64,000 nt of DNA from Saliniramus fredricksonii (GTDB taxonomy: Bacteria > Pseudomonadota > Alphaproteobacteria > Rhizobiales > Beijerinckiaceae), in assembly GCF_900094735.1 (NCBI RefSeq), contig NZ_FMBM01000002.1, positions 2,046,001 to 2,110,000 on the forward strand, in the 5' to 3' direction. Positions 51,998 through 63,403 of this stretch are shown here, piece after piece (the stretch's first letter is position 1; every line of letters starts with the position of its first letter). Position numbers and translations under genes: made by a program. Below the pieces are notes generated by a model. That model worked only from the letters and a program-made list of their open reading frames with translations. It did no database searches and was not told where the DNA came from.

Positions 51998-52063
51998 CAC
52001 CGAACCCGTCTTTCGATTTTCCCTGAGGATAATGCGATTTCGCGCTGATGCCAGAGTGCTCCC

Positions 52064-52948
52064 TCAGGGGAATGGCAAGCGTGAGAATGCGAAACCCTCG
52101 CCGTCACGCCGCACCCGCGCGATATTGGGCAGGCCCCAGTGATAACCAGCGACGGGAAGCTCTTCCCGGGCAGCCATGTCGAGCAGGCGCATCCGCGTTT
52201 CCCTAGCGGCATCCGGATCCATGTCGAACATCAGCTGCCAGTCGGGATGGCGCACGAACAGCTCGGGCAGATGCGCGGCATCGCTGATCAGCAGCATCGT
52301 CGCGTCGCCGGAAGCGATCCGGAAGGCCATGTGGCCCGGCGAATGTCCATGCGCTGCCAGCGCCGTCACGCCGGGCGCGATTTCATCGCCATCCTCGTAT
52401 TCGAGGAGCGCCAGCGCCGGCTGGGCGGGATTGTCAAAGATGCGCCGCACATTGGCGAAATTGGCCTGCCAGAATTCCGGCGCGCGCGCAGCCTCGTCGG
52501 CATCGAGCCAGTAGGCGAGATCGCGGCGCGGCACGAGCACCTGTGCATTGGGAAACAGCGGCTGCCCGGACGCGTCGCGCAGCCCGTTCACGTGGTCGCC
52601 ATGGCAATGCGAGATGACGATCGTATCGATATCTTCCGGCGCGACACCGATGGCGCGCAGATTGGGCAGGAGCAGGCCGAACCCCGTCCCCTCCGCCTGC
52701 GGGCCGTTGCCGGTATCAAAAAGAACCAGCCCGTCATCGAGACGCAGCAGCAGCGGCGTGAACGGAATCTCGATCGTGTCGCGGGCGCGCATGCCCGCTG
52801 CGAGCGCATCAGCCACGGCTGCGCGCGGCGCATTGGCGACGAAGCTGTCTCCAAGCGGCATGACACGCTTGCCGTCATAGACACCGGCAATGGTCGCATT
52901 GCCGAGGCGGGTGACGAAGGCGGGGGTGGGCGCCGGTTGCGGCTTCAT
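52064..52948 (-). CDS. MBL-fold metallo-hydrolase
   Basis: A 294-residue metallo-beta-lactamase-fold protein. The metal motif is ISHCHGDHVNG (His-x-His-x-Asp-His), with further ligands in HGHSPGHMAF, LLISDAAH and a last His in AGYHWGLPNIA. LVLFDTGNGP forms the first strand-loop. Group members include quorum-quenching lactonases and other esterases; the substrate is not readable. There is no signal peptide. It begins 66 bases upstream of xdhB on the same strand and could share its transcript, but no functional link is known. Confidence 0.88.
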   Translation of the reverse strand: MKPQPAPTPAFVTRLGNATIAGVYDGKRVMPLGDSFVANAPRAAVADALAAGMRARDTIEIPFTPLLLRLDDGLVLFDTGNGPQAEGTGFGLLLPNLRAIGVAPEDIDTIVISHCHGDHVNGLRDASGQPLFPNAQVLVPRRDLAYWLDADEAARAPEFWQANFANVRRIFDNPAQPALALLEYEDGDEIAPGVTALAAHGHSPGHMAFRIASGDATMLLISDAAHLPELFVRHPDWQLMFDMDPDAARETRMRLLDMAAREELPVAGYHWGLPNIARVRRDGEGFAFSRLPFP

Positions 52949-53116
52949 GCGTCGTCCTCCTCGGATCGCCGCGCCGGTTCATGCTCGGCGCGCCTGGTTG
53001 CGTATCTGCGAGGGTCGCCGAGCCCGGGGGATTGTCAAGACCTGCGCGCGCAAATCCGCCAAGCGACCAATGCGCGGGTTGCCTCCTGCGCTCGGCGCGT
53101 ATCCCGCCGGTGCCGC

Positions 53117-53154
53117 AAAAGAAAACCCCCGCATGCCTCGCAGCATCCGGGGGG
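53117..53154 (-). terminator. Rho-independent terminator of petABC
   Basis: On the minus strand, a stem of five G-C pairs extended by GATGC/GCATG-type pairs with one mismatch and a six-base loop, followed by TTTTCTTTTG. It lies about 30 bases after the petC stop codon. Confidence 0.75.
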
Positions 53155-53181
53155 CAGTCTTCAGGGCCGTGGCTGCGCCGG

Positions 53182-54057
53182 TCAGGCGCGGAATTCCGGT
53201 GCGCCATCCTCGCCGAGGCGGCCCCAGATCTTCTTCTTGGTGAAGTAGAGCAGACCGGCAAACACGATCAGGAACAGCATCACCTGGAAACCGATGCGCT
53301 TGCGCTGCTCGAGATGCGGCTCCGCCGTCCACATCAGGAAGGCGGTCACGTCCTTGGCGTATTGCTCAACCGTCTCGGGCGCGACCGGACGATTGGCACC
53401 TTCCGGCGTGTAGGAGATGGCGCCATCGAAAAGCACGTTCGGCATGGCGACGATCTGGCCGGGATAATACGGGTTGTAGTAGTTCCCGGCCGCGATTTCC
53501 ATATCCGCCGGAGGCTCCTCGAATCCCTTGAGGAAGGCGGCGATATAATCGACACCGTTTTCGTTATACTGCGTGAACATGTCGGTGATGAACCAGGGGA
53601 AGCCGCGCTCGAAGGTGCGGGCCTTGGCCATCACGGAGAGATCCGGCGGAGCCTTGCCGCCATTGGCCGCCGCCGCTTCCCGCTCGTTGCGGAAGGGGCT
53701 GATCCAGCGATCGGAGAGCTCCCCAGGACGCTCGAACATCTCGCCGGACGCATCGGGACCATCCGGAATGCGGAACTCGGCTGCGAAGGCTTCGACCTGC
53801 CCGGTGCTGAATTCAGGCCCGCCCGCTTCCGCCAGGTTCCGGAACGACACGTATTCGAGGCCATGGCAGGACGAGCAAGCCTGGCGGAAAACGAGGAAGC
53901 CACGCTGCAGCTGCTCGCGATCGAAGGTGCCGAACGGCCCGGAGAAGCTCCAGTCCTGCAGCGGGGGTTTCAGATATTCACCGGCTGCATGGGCCGCGCC
54001 GCTCGGCATGGCGAGGGCGGCGACGAATGCACCGGCGAGGAGGAGGGTCTTCTTCAT
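53182..54057 (-). CDS. petC: Cytochrome c1 (bc1 complex)
   Basis: A 291-residue cytochrome c1 of ubiquinol-cytochrome c reductase. A signal peptide ends AHAAGEY. Haem c is attached at CSSCH (61-65), and the Met ligand is in QIVAMPNVLFDG. Helix PHLEQRKRIGFQVMLFLIVF anchors the C-terminus in the membrane. It passes electrons from the Rieske centre to cytochrome c. The ATG at 54057 is favoured over a GTG two codons earlier. It is the last gene of the petABC operon, 77 bases after petB. Alphaproteobacterial operons often fuse petB and petC; here they are separate. Confidence 0.95.
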   Translation of the reverse strand: MKKTLLLAGAFVAALAMPSGAAHAAGEYLKPPLQDWSFSGPFGTFDREQLQRGFLVFRQACSSCHGLEYVSFRNLAEAGGPEFSTGQVEAFAAEFRIPDGPDASGEMFERPGELSDRWISPFRNEREAAAANGGKAPPDLSVMAKARTFERGFPWFITDMFTQYNENGVDYIAAFLKGFEEPPADMEIAAGNYYNPYYPGQIVAMPNVLFDGAISYTPEGANRPVAPETVEQYAKDVTAFLMWTAEPHLEQRKRIGFQVMLFLIVFAGLLYFTKKKIWGRLGEDGAPEFRA

Positions 54058-54134
54058 TGTCACGAACCCTGGTTCTTGTCATTCCCGTCACGACCGCGCC
54101 GCCTGAACAGGGGCGCGGTCAGGTGTGGCTGCCC

Positions 54135-55406
54135 TCACGCGTCCTGAGGCTTTGCGGCTGCGCCCTGCGGCATGCCCGATCCGCTCTTCTTCAGCACCGA
54201 TTCCGCGATCGAATTCGGCAGCGCTTTCGGCTTCTCGAGCAGACCCAGCAGCGGCAGGAAGACGAGGAAATGCGCGAAGTAGAGCGCCGTCAGGATGCGG
54301 GCCCAGATCACGTACGCCCCTTCCGCCGGCATCGCTCCGAGATAGCCGAGCCCGATGCAGACGATCGCGAAGAGCCAGAAGAACATCTTGAAGAGCGGGC
54401 GATAGGAGCCGGAGCGCACACGCGAGGTGTCGAGCCAGGGCAGGAAGGCCAGCACCGCGATCGATGCGAACATGGCAATCACGCCCAGCAACGCGTTCGG
54501 GATCGCCCGCAGGATCGCGTAGAAGGGCAGGAAATACCATTCCGGCACGATATGCGACGGTGTCACAGACGGGTTGGCCGGCACGTAATTGTCCGCGTGG
54601 CCCAGATAGTTCGGCATGTAGAAGACGAACCAGGACAGCACGATGATGAACAGCATCGCCGAGAAGGTGTCCTTCACCGTCATGTAGGGGTGGAAGGGCA
54701 CGGTGTCCTTCTTGGTCTTCACGTCGATGCCGGCAGGATTGTTGTTGCCCGGCACGTGCAGCGCCCAGACGTGGAGCAGGACCACGCCGAAGATCATGAA
54801 GGGCAGGAGATAGTGCAGCGAGAAGAAGCGGTTCAGCGTCGGATTGCCCACCGAGTAACCGCCCCAGAGGAAGGAGACGATGGTGTCGCCGACGACGGGG
54901 ATCACCGAGAACAGGTTGGTGATCACGGTAGCGCCCCAATAGGACATCTGTCCCCAGGGCAGCACGTAGCCCATGAAGGCCGTCGCCATCATCAGCAGCA
55001 GGATGATCACGCCGAGGATCCAGAGGACCTCGCGCGGCGCCTTGTAGGAGCCGTAATACAGGCCGCGGAACATGTGGATGTAGACGGCAATGAAAAAGAA
55101 TGAGGCGCCGTTCGCATGCAGGTAACGCATCAACCAGCCGTATTCCACGTTACGCATGATGTGCTCGACCGAGGAAAAGGCCAGCTCTGCATTCGCCGTG
55201 TAATGCATCGCCAAAACGATGCCCGTGACGATCTGCAGAACCAGCATGATCATCAGGATCGCGCCGAAGGTCCACATGTAGTTGAGATTCCGGGGGACCG
55301 GGAAAACCACAAAGGAGGAATGCACCAGCCCGATGATCGGCAAGCGGCTCTCCAGCCACTTGGCGCCGGCGCTCTTGGGGACATAGGAAGGGGAATGCGT
55401 GCTCAT
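54135..55406 (-). CDS. petB: Cytochrome b (bc1 complex)
   Basis: A 423-residue eight-helix cytochrome b. The b-haem ligands are in [29 protein letters not shown] and the HYLLPF / [10 protein letters not shown] segment. The quinol-oxidation site motif PEWY is present ([12 protein letters not shown]), and the GGYSVG and WGATVITN segments are standard. It carries both quinone sites and pumps protons in respiration. The C-terminal 30 residues are polar and disordered. It lies between petA and petC on one transcript. Confidence 0.96.
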   Translation of the reverse strand: MSTHSPSYVPKSAGAKWLESRLPIIGLVHSSFVVFPVPRNLNYMWTFGAILMIMLVLQIVTGIVLAMHYTANAELAFSSVEHIMRNVEYGWLMRYLHANGASFFFIAVYIHMFRGLYYGSYKAPREVLWILGVIILLLMMATAFMGYVLPWGQMSYWGATVITNLFSVIPVVGDTIVSFLWGGYSVGNPTLNRFFSLHYLLPFMIFGVVLLHVWALHVPGNNNPAGIDVKTKKDTVPFHPYMTVKDTFSAMLFIIVLSWFVFYMPNYLGHADNYVPANPSVTPSHIVPEWYFLPFYAILRAIPNALLGVIAMFASIAVLAFLPWLDTSRVRSGSYRPLFKMFFWLFAIVCIGLGYLGAMPAEGAYVIWARILTALYFAHFLVFLPLLGLLEKPKALPNSIAESVLKKSGSGMPQGAAAKPQDA

Positions 55407-55463
55407 CTGTCTCGCCTGCTAGTACTTGCGTGCCCACCATAGGGCCCGTCTGATGCGAACCCG

Positions 55464-56003
55464 TCAGGCCTCTTCGCCGATGATGATCGTCGTATCATCG
55501 ACGAATTCGTAGGGCGGAAGCGGCAAATTGATCGGCGCCGGGCCGACGCGGACGCGCCCGGACGTATCGAAGACGGAACCATGGCACGGGCAGAACCAGC
55601 CGCGATACTGACCCTGGAAATCCAGAGGCACACAGCCGAGATGGGTGCAGTTGCCGTAAATGATCAGCCACTGCTCCCGCCCCTCGACCACGCGATCGGC
55701 ATCGGGTTCCGGATCGATGAGATCGGATAGCGGCGTCTGTTGCGCCGCCTCGATCTCCTCGGCCGTGCGATGACGGACGAAGATCAGGGCATCGCGCCAG
55801 AACACGCGCACGATCTGGCCTTCGGCGATCGGCGACAGATCGACTTCGATCGGTGCGCCGGCGGCGATGACTTCGGCATCGGGTGCGAGTTGCGCGACAA
55901 AGGGCCACGCAACGGCGGCGACACCGATCGCCGCAGTGGCGCCGGTGGCAATGAACAGAAAATCGCGCCTTGTCGGTTCGGCGGTCGGGGTGGTCTCAGC
56001 CAC
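55464..56003 (-). CDS. petA: Rieske iron-sulfur protein of the bc1 complex
   Basis: A 179-residue ubiquinol-cytochrome c reductase iron-sulfur subunit. A twin-arginine-type signal (TRRDFLFIATGATAA) also serves as the membrane anchor. The [2Fe-2S] ligands are C119/H121 in CTHLGC and C138/H141 in CPCHGSVFD, with the disulfide cysteines C124 and C140. It takes one electron from ubiquinol and delivers it to cytochrome c1. First gene of petABC; GGGAGAG lies upstream of its ATG. Confidence 0.96.
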   Translation of the reverse strand: MAETTPTAEPTRRDFLFIATGATAAIGVAAVAWPFVAQLAPDAEVIAAGAPIEVDLSPIAEGQIVRVFWRDALIFVRHRTAEEIEAAQQTPLSDLIDPEPDADRVVEGREQWLIIYGNCTHLGCVPLDFQGQYRGWFCPCHGSVFDTSGRVRVGPAPINLPLPPYEFVDDTTIIIGEEA

Positions 56004-56265
56004 GTCACTCTCCCGGCATCAGTTTCCACAAATCGAACGCGTCGAGGGCCGCGCCCCGGCGTCGCCGGAGTTCCACACAAGCGTGAGAATTCGCACCATG
56101 TGTCATGCACGAGCCCCCACGCGCCGGCAATGCGACCCGGCGTCGCCACGCGGCGCGGTCTTTGACACGCTCACGCCTTCGTGTCCATAGCGCAGGAATG
56201 CCCAATCGGTCCAGCAAATCCGGTTTTGAACGATTTTTACCTGGCGTGGCTTTCCGGCGACGCCT

Positions 56266-58098
<1,833 letters not shown>

Positions 58099-58192
58099 GG
58101 TCTTTTTCCTGTTGCTTGCGCCGGCGCCGCAGCGCGACGATAACCGTCGCGCCCTTGCGCCCGACACCTGATCTTCACCGGAGACATCGCCG

Positions 58193-58666
58193 ATGCGGCT
58201 CGTCCTGTTCCAGCCCGATATTCCGCAGAATACCGGCACCATGATACGCCTCGCCGCCTGTCTGGGGGTCGCGGTGGACATCGTGGAACCCGCCGGCTTC
58301 GACGTTTCCGACCGCCATTTCAGGCGCTCCGGTATGGATTATCTGGATCGCGTGGCAATCATTCGCCACCCCTCATGGCGCGCATTCCATGATTGGAGCC
58401 GCGCGAACGGCCTGCGGCTGGTGCTCGCCACGGTGCAGGGATCCGTACCGTATACCGATTTCGGCTATGCGGAGAACGACGCGATCATCATGGGCCGCGA
58501 ATCGGCCGGCGCACCCGATTACGTGCACGAAGCCTGCGACGCGCGCATCCGCATTCCACTGGCACCGGGGATGCGCTCGCTCAATGTCGCCGTCTGTGCC
58601 GGGATGATGCTCGGCGAGGCGCTCAGGCGCACCGACGGGTTTCCCCGCGCCGATGCGCCGGGCTGA
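58193..58666 (+). CDS. trmL: tRNA (cytidine/uridine-34-2'-O)-methyltransferase
   Basis: A 157-residue SPOUT methyltransferase. The start RLVLFQPDIPQNTGTMIRLA and the knot motifs IIMGRESAGAPDYVH and IRIPLAPGMRSLNVAVCAG are the TrmL signature. It methylates the wobble ribose of tRNA-Leu anticodons using S-adenosyl-methionine, as a small homodimer. In Hyphomicrobiales trmL usually stands near petABC, as here. The ATG at 58193 follows a GGAG 14 bases upstream. Confidence 0.94.
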   Translation: MRLVLFQPDIPQNTGTMIRLAACLGVAVDIVEPAGFDVSDRHFRRSGMDYLDRVAIIRHPSWRAFHDWSRANGLRLVLATVQGSVPYTDFGYAENDAIIMGRESAGAPDYVHEACDARIRIPLAPGMRSLNVAVCAGMMLGEALRRTDGFPRADAPG

Positions 58667-58690
58667 CCGGATCCGCCCGGTTCAGCACCC

Positions 58691-58724
58691 GCGCTGCCTC
58701 AGACCCCGCGCTGCCTCAGACCCC
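58691..58724. repeat. Tandem 17-bp direct repeat at a gene end
   Basis: Two exact adjacent copies of GCGCTGCCTCAGACCCC at 58691-58707 and 58708-58724, followed by GCGCT. The second copy holds the stop codon of the minus-strand dipeptidase gene, so the first is a duplicate of its last codons and stop. Confidence 0.9.
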
Positions 58725-60146
58725 GCGCTTGGCCAGAGCCGCGAGCACGCGCACCCAGGAGCAGGTGCCCTTGTAGAAGCTGACGAGATCGTATTTCTCG
58801 TTGGGTGAATGCACCCGGTCATCGTCGAGGCCGAAACCGATCAGCAGGGAATCGAGCCCCAGCGTACGCTTGAAGTCGCCGACGATCGGGATCGAACCAC
58901 CATTGCCGATCACCACCGGCTCGCGACCCCATTCATCCGCGAGTGCTTCGCGCGCCGCATCGAGGGCGGGCATGTCATAGGGCAGCGCGATCGCCCGCGA
59001 ACCCTTGTGCTCTATGATCTCGACCGAGCAATCGGCGGGAATCCGCGCCTCCACATGCGCCCGGAAGGCCGCCGCGACCGCCTCCGGATCCTGATCACCC
59101 ACCAGGCGGAAGGAGACCTTGCAGCTGGCCTGCGACGGGATCACGGTCTTTGTCCCCTCCCCCGTATAACCGGCAATGATGCCGTTGGCGTCGCAGGTCG
59201 GGCGGGACTGGATCTGCTCGATCAGCATCCGGTCGCGCTCGCCGGCGGGTTCGCTCAGGCCGATCGGCCCGAGATACTTTTTCGGCGTCAGCCCGAGCTT
59301 TTCCCATTGCGCACGCACATCCGCCGGCGGCTCGGCCACGCCGTCATAGAAACCGGCGAGCGTCACCGCGCCGTTCTCGTCGTGCAGATCGGCGATGATT
59401 CGCGACAGAACATGAATCGGGTTGCGCGCAGCCCCCCCGAACATTCCCGAATGCAGATCGCGGTCGGCGGCGCGCACGACCACCTCGCAATAGACCAGCC
59501 CGCGCAGGGAGATGGTGATTGCGGGGGTCATTGAATTCCACATCGTGGTGTCGCAGACCAGCGCGAGATCGGCGGCGAGTTCCGCACGGTTGGCTTCGAC
59601 GAATTCCGGCAGATGCTTCGAGCCATCCTCCTCGGCGCCCTCGACAAGCACGGTGACGTCGACGGGCAGCGTGCCGGTGGCCGCCTTCCAGGCGCGGCAG
59701 GCCTCGATGAAGGTCATCACCTGGCCCTTGTCGTCGGCAGCGCCGCGCGCCACGATCACCTTGCGGTCGAAGGGAATCGTCGCGATGCGCGGCTCGAAAG
59801 GCGGTTCCTGCCACAATTCCAGCGGATCGACGGGCTGCACGTCGTAATGGCCGTAGAACATCACATGCGGGCGTTTCTCCCCGCCGGCTTCGCCGCGGTA
59901 ATGGCCGAGCACCACCGGATGGCCGGGGGTCTCGCGCAGGGAGACCTCAAAGCCGAGTTCCTCCAGCTCGCGCACCAGCCAGGAACCCGCCTCGCGGCAG
60001 GATTCGGCATAGGCCGGGTCGGTGGAGATCGAGGGAATGCGCAGCCAGTCGAACAGGCGTCCCAGCGCACCGTCATGGTGCTTTTCCGCCGCGCCGAGCG
60101 CGGCCACCACTTGGGAATCGTCTTTCAAAGCCTTGTCGTCAGCCAT
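58716..60146 (-). CDS. M20-family dipeptidase
   Basis: A 476-residue zinc dipeptidase of the M20 carnosinase-like group. Ligands are seen as MFYGHYDVQP (His, Asp), ARGAADDKGQV (bridging Asp), EGAEEDGSKHL (catalytic Glu-Glu) and the last His in DDRVHSPNEKYDL. The lid domain has LHSGMFGGAARNP. It would cleave dipeptides or other small peptide-like amides in the cytoplasm. The ATG has GACAGGCAG upstream. Its stop codon lies in a tandem duplication. It stands alone and is followed by the convergent trmL. Confidence 0.93.
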   Translation of the reverse strand: MADDKALKDDSQVVAALGAAEKHHDGALGRLFDWLRIPSISTDPAYAESCREAGSWLVRELEELGFEVSLRETPGHPVVLGHYRGEAGGEKRPHVMFYGHYDVQPVDPLELWQEPPFEPRIATIPFDRKVIVARGAADDKGQVMTFIEACRAWKAATGTLPVDVTVLVEGAEEDGSKHLPEFVEANRAELAADLALVCDTTMWNSMTPAITISLRGLVYCEVVVRAADRDLHSGMFGGAARNPIHVLSRIIADLHDENGAVTLAGFYDGVAEPPADVRAQWEKLGLTPKKYLGPIGLSEPAGERDRMLIEQIQSRPTCDANGIIAGYTGEGTKTVIPSQASCKVSFRLVGDQDPEAVAAAFRAHVEARIPADCSVEIIEHKGSRAIALPYDMPALDAAREALADEWGREPVVIGNGGSIPIVGDFKRTLGLDSLLIGFGLDDDRVHSPNEKYDLVSFYKGTCSWVRVLAALAKRGV

Positions 60147-60566
60147 CTGCCTGTCCTCGATTGGTGCCGGAATATCGCCGCGCGAGATCCGCGACCTGCC
60201 TTACAATATACCCCCACCGGTGATCCATACCCGCCCGCGCGTCAAGGGAGGCGGCGCGATGGTGTCATGGGCAAGATTGCCCGCCCGAGGGCGATCACTC
60301 AGCGGAGCATCGATGCGCCCTCAGACCATATCTCAGACATGGAAGGTGAAATTTCAGCAATCCTGAACTGCAATAACGGTCGCGACTCTGGTCAGAAACG
60401 CATTTTCTCGCCATGCTGCAAGCTTGTCCGGCAAGCTTAGTACGAACCCGCGTTCCGGTCGAAAAATACGAAGCCCCGCGAGGGCCGAAGCTGTCGCGGG
60501 GCTCTAGAAGTCCGAGTCTGTATGCGCGCAGTGACAGAAATCGGCTCACGAGGGACAAATAGGCAT
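60147..60566. other. Intergenic region before the Abi-like gene
   Basis: These 420 bases hold no recognisable gene. They should contain the promoter of the minus-strand dipeptidase near 60150-60250 and that of the Abi-like gene near the right end. A hairpin at 60472-60503 is the main structure. AAGCTTGTCCGGCAAGCTT near 60419 is a small inverted repeat. Confidence 0.4.
60472..60503 (-). terminator. Hairpin with a T-run on the minus strand
   Basis: A perfect 10-bp stem (60472-60481 with 60494-60503, AGCCCCGCGA/TCGCGGGGCT) with a 12-base loop. On the minus strand it is followed by TCGTATTTTTCG, so it would end leftward transcription. No minus-strand gene lies to its right, so its role is unclear. 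Confidence 0.45.
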
Positions 60567-61235
60567 ATGGCAGACAATGGTCAACATCGGGTTTATCCAC
60601 ACCCCCCGATTCATGCATTAGCAGAAGTTATTTCTCCGCTTCGTCTCGGCACCTATCTGAACGCTGCTGGGCACGATGTGGACCGGGCTCTGCAACTGTA
60701 TCTGTGGAATGCGAAAATCGGCGAGGCGTTCCATCTTCCCATCCAGGCCGTCGAAGTCGGTTTGCGCAATCGTGTCAGCGACGGACTGCGGATGGCCTTC
60801 GGACAGGAATGGTGGCGAAACGACGCCTTCCTGTCAACGGTTCAAGGAAAGCGGATCGATGACATCGAAGTTACAAGAAGACGCCTGAGGAGCAAGAACA
60901 GACCAATGATTACAGGTCAGATCATTGCCGGCCTGTCATTCGGCTTCTGGGTTGCGATGCTCGCTCCGAGATATTATCCGCCGATCTGGAGTCGGCATCT
61001 CTACGCCGCTTTTCCGCATCTCGACAGTACGACCACCCTGCGAGCGATTCACCGTGAAACAAGCGCAATTGCCGACTTTCGCAACCGAATCTGGCATCAT
61101 GAACCGATATTTCGGCGTGATCTGTCGGTCGATTATGCACGGTGCCTCAAAATCCTGAACTGGCTGTGTCCGACAAAGGCGGCGTGGATCAAGCCGCATT
61201 GCCGCGTCGCGCAAATGCTTCGAGAAAAGCCTTGA
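60567..61235 (+). CDS. Abi-like HEPN-type protein (candidate abortive-infection factor)
   Basis: A 222-residue protein resembling the Abi_2/AbiD/AbiF group. It is helical, with LRLGTYLNAAGHDVDRALQL near the start, NAKIGEAFHLPIQAVEVGLR, FWVAMLAPRYYPPIWSRHLY in the middle and the HEPN RNase motif RNRIWHH (172-178) near the end, where Arg and His would cut RNA. Such proteins act in phage defence or as solitary toxins. It has no toxin-antitoxin partner or other defence gene beside it. The start is uncertain: an ATG at 60522 adds 15 residues. GC content is lower than that of typA next to it, so it may be acquired. Confidence 0.75.
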   Translation: MADNGQHRVYPHPPIHALAEVISPLRLGTYLNAAGHDVDRALQLYLWNAKIGEAFHLPIQAVEVGLRNRVSDGLRMAFGQEWWRNDAFLSTVQGKRIDDIEVTRRRLRSKNRPMITGQIIAGLSFGFWVAMLAPRYYPPIWSRHLYAAFPHLDSTTTLRAIHRETSAIADFRNRIWHHEPIFRRDLSVDYARCLKILNWLCPTKAAWIKPHCRVAQMLREKP

Positions 61236-61463
61236 TCCGGGCCTCGGCACGGCCATCCTCCAGCTACAAGCAGAATTCACCACACCACGAATCAGAGCGC
61301 GGAAATCCTTGCAAGATGCGCGCAAAGCACGTATTGCACTGCGAAAGGTCCGAACATCCCGACGTCGCATCATAGTCAGAGTGCCTGAGGGCGGCGCGAA
61401 ATTCCGCGCTCCGGCGTGGGTTGCGATCGTTCCGGACCGATATCTTCTTCAGGCGGACGCTTC

Positions 61464-63287
61464 ATGAAACTGCGCAATATCGCGATCATCGCCCATGTCG
61501 ACCATGGCAAGACCACCCTCGTCGACCAGCTCCTCGCCCAGTCGGGCGCCTTTCGCGAAAACCAGCGCGTCGCCGAACGCGTGATGGATTCCAACGATCT
61601 CGAGAAAGAGCGTGGCATCACCATCCTCGCCAAGGCCACCTCGGTGGTCTGGAAGGATACCCGCATCAACATCGTCGACACACCCGGCCACGCCGATTTC
61701 GGCGGCGAGGTCGAGCGCATCCTCAACATGGTGGATGGTGCGATCGTGCTGGTGGACGCGGCCGAGGGGCCGATGCCGCAGACGAAATTCGTCGTCGCCA
61801 AGGCGCTGAAGATCGGCCTGCGCCCGATCGTGGCCGTGAACAAGATCGACCGTCCGGACGAGCGCCATATCGAGGTGATCAACGAGGTCTTCGATCTCTT
61901 CGCCGCGCTCGACGCCACCGACGAGCAGCTCGATTTCCCGATCCTCTACGGCTCGGGCCGCGACGGCTGGATGGCGACGGCCCCGGAAGGCCCGCGGGAT
62001 GAGGGACTTGCCCCCCTGTTCGACCAGGTACTCGCCCATGTCCCCGAGGCCGAAGCCGAAAAGGGTCCCTTCCGCATGCTCGGCACCATCCTGGAGGCCA
62101 ATCCCTTCCTCGGGCGCATCATCACCGGGCGCATTACCGCCGGCACGGTAAAGCCGAACCAGACGATCAAGGTGATCGGCCAGGACGGCAAGACCATCGA
62201 GCAGGGCCGGGTCAGCAAGATCCTCGCCTTCCGCGGCATCGAGCGCCAGCCGATCGAGCTGGGCGAGCCGGGCGACATCGTCTCCATTGCAGGCCTGACC
62301 AAGGGAACCGTGGCGGACACCTTCTGCGATCTCTCGGTCGAGCAGGCGATTCCCGCCCAGCCGATCGACCCGCCCACCGTCACCATGTCCTTCATCGTCA
62401 ATGACAGCCCGCTCGCGGGCACCGAGGGCGACAAGGTGACGAGCCGCATGATCCGCGACCGCCTGATCAAGGAGGCGGAAGGCAATGTCACGCTCAAGAT
62501 CGAGGAATCCGCCGACAAGGACAGCTTCTTCGTCTCGGGGCGCGGCGAATTGCAGCTCGCCATCCTGATCGAGACCATGCGCCGCGAGGGTTTCGAACTC
62601 GCCGTCTCGCGCCCGCGCGTCGTCTTCAAGACGGACGCATCCACCGGCGAGCGGCTGGAGCCGATCGAGGAAGTCGTGATCGACGTCGACGAGGAACATG
62701 CCGGCGTGGTCGTGCAGCGGATGTCCGAGCGCAAGGCCGACATGGTCGAGATGAAGCCTTCGGGTGGCAACCGCCAGCGCCTGGTCTTCTACGCGCCGAC
62801 ACGCGGGCTGATCGGCTATCAGAGCGAGTTGATGACCGATACGCGCGGCACCGCCATCATGAACCGCCTGTTCAAGGCTTACGAGCCCTACAAGGGCGAG
62901 ATTGCCGGGCGGCGCAACGGCGTCCTGATCTCCAACGATTCCGGCGAGGCGGTGGGCTATGCCCTGTGGAATCTGGAAGATCGCGGTCCGATGATGATCG
63001 AGCCGGGCTGGAAGGTCTATCAGGGCATGATCATCGGTGAGCATAACCGCGAAAACGATCTCGAAGTGAACGTGCTCAAGGGCAAGAAACTCTCCAACGT
63101 GCGCTCGACCGGCAAGGACGAGGCGGTGCGCCTGACGCCGCCGATCCGCATGACGCTCGAGCGTTCGCTCGCCTGGATCCAGGATGACGAACTCGTCGAG
63201 GTCACGCCGAAATCGATCCGCCTGCGCAAGGTGCTGCTCGATCCCACCGTGCGCAAGCGCGCCGACAAGAGCCGCGAAGTCGCCTGA
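61464..63287 (+). CDS. typA: Translational GTPase TypA/BipA
   Basis: A 607-residue ribosome-associated GTPase. G1 is [11 protein letters not shown], the switch region has [21 protein letters not shown]3 is [15 protein letters not shown] and G4 is NKIDRPDE. Domains II to V and the C-terminal domain are complete, with [21 protein letters not shown] in domain III. BipA assists assembly of 50S subunits and survival in cold and stress. The ATG at 61464 is chosen because [16 protein letters not shown] is the family start. It stands alone. Confidence 0.96.
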   Translation: MKLRNIAIIAHVDHGKTTLVDQLLAQSGAFRENQRVAERVMDSNDLEKERGITILAKATSVVWKDTRINIVDTPGHADFGGEVERILNMVDGAIVLVDAAEGPMPQTKFVVAKALKIGLRPIVAVNKIDRPDERHIEVINEVFDLFAALDATDEQLDFPILYGSGRDGWMATAPEGPRDEGLAPLFDQVLAHVPEAEAEKGPFRMLGTILEANPFLGRIITGRITAGTVKPNQTIKVIGQDGKTIEQGRVSKILAFRGIERQPIELGEPGDIVSIAGLTKGTVADTFCDLSVEQAIPAQPIDPPTVTMSFIVNDSPLAGTEGDKVTSRMIRDRLIKEAEGNVTLKIEESADKDSFFVSGRGELQLAILIETMRREGFELAVSRPRVVFKTDASTGERLEPIEEVVIDVDEEHAGVVVQRMSERKADMVEMKPSGGNRQRLVFYAPTRGLIGYQSELMTDTRGTAIMNRLFKAYEPYKGEIAGRRNGVLISNDSGEAVGYALWNLEDRGPMMIEPGWKVYQGMIIGEHNRENDLEVNVLKGKKLSNVRSTGKDEAVRLTPPIRMTLERSLAWIQDDELVEVTPKSIRLRKVLLDPTVRKRADKSREVA

Positions 63288-63403
63288 TCCGGCGCGCGCG
63301 AATGCGCATGGAACGGGCAGTGCCTTCGCGTTAGGGCGTTGGGCATGGTGTGACGCGGGCCACGCGTGATCGGGGAGCGAACAGCGATGAGCAGGTTCGA
63401 CCA

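Noticed and set aside
49577-52048. An 823-codon open frame on the plus strand opposite xdhB
   Set aside because: It is the mirror of the xdhB coding frame in GC-rich DNA, rich in His, Arg and Asp with no family motif; xdhB has every active-site word.
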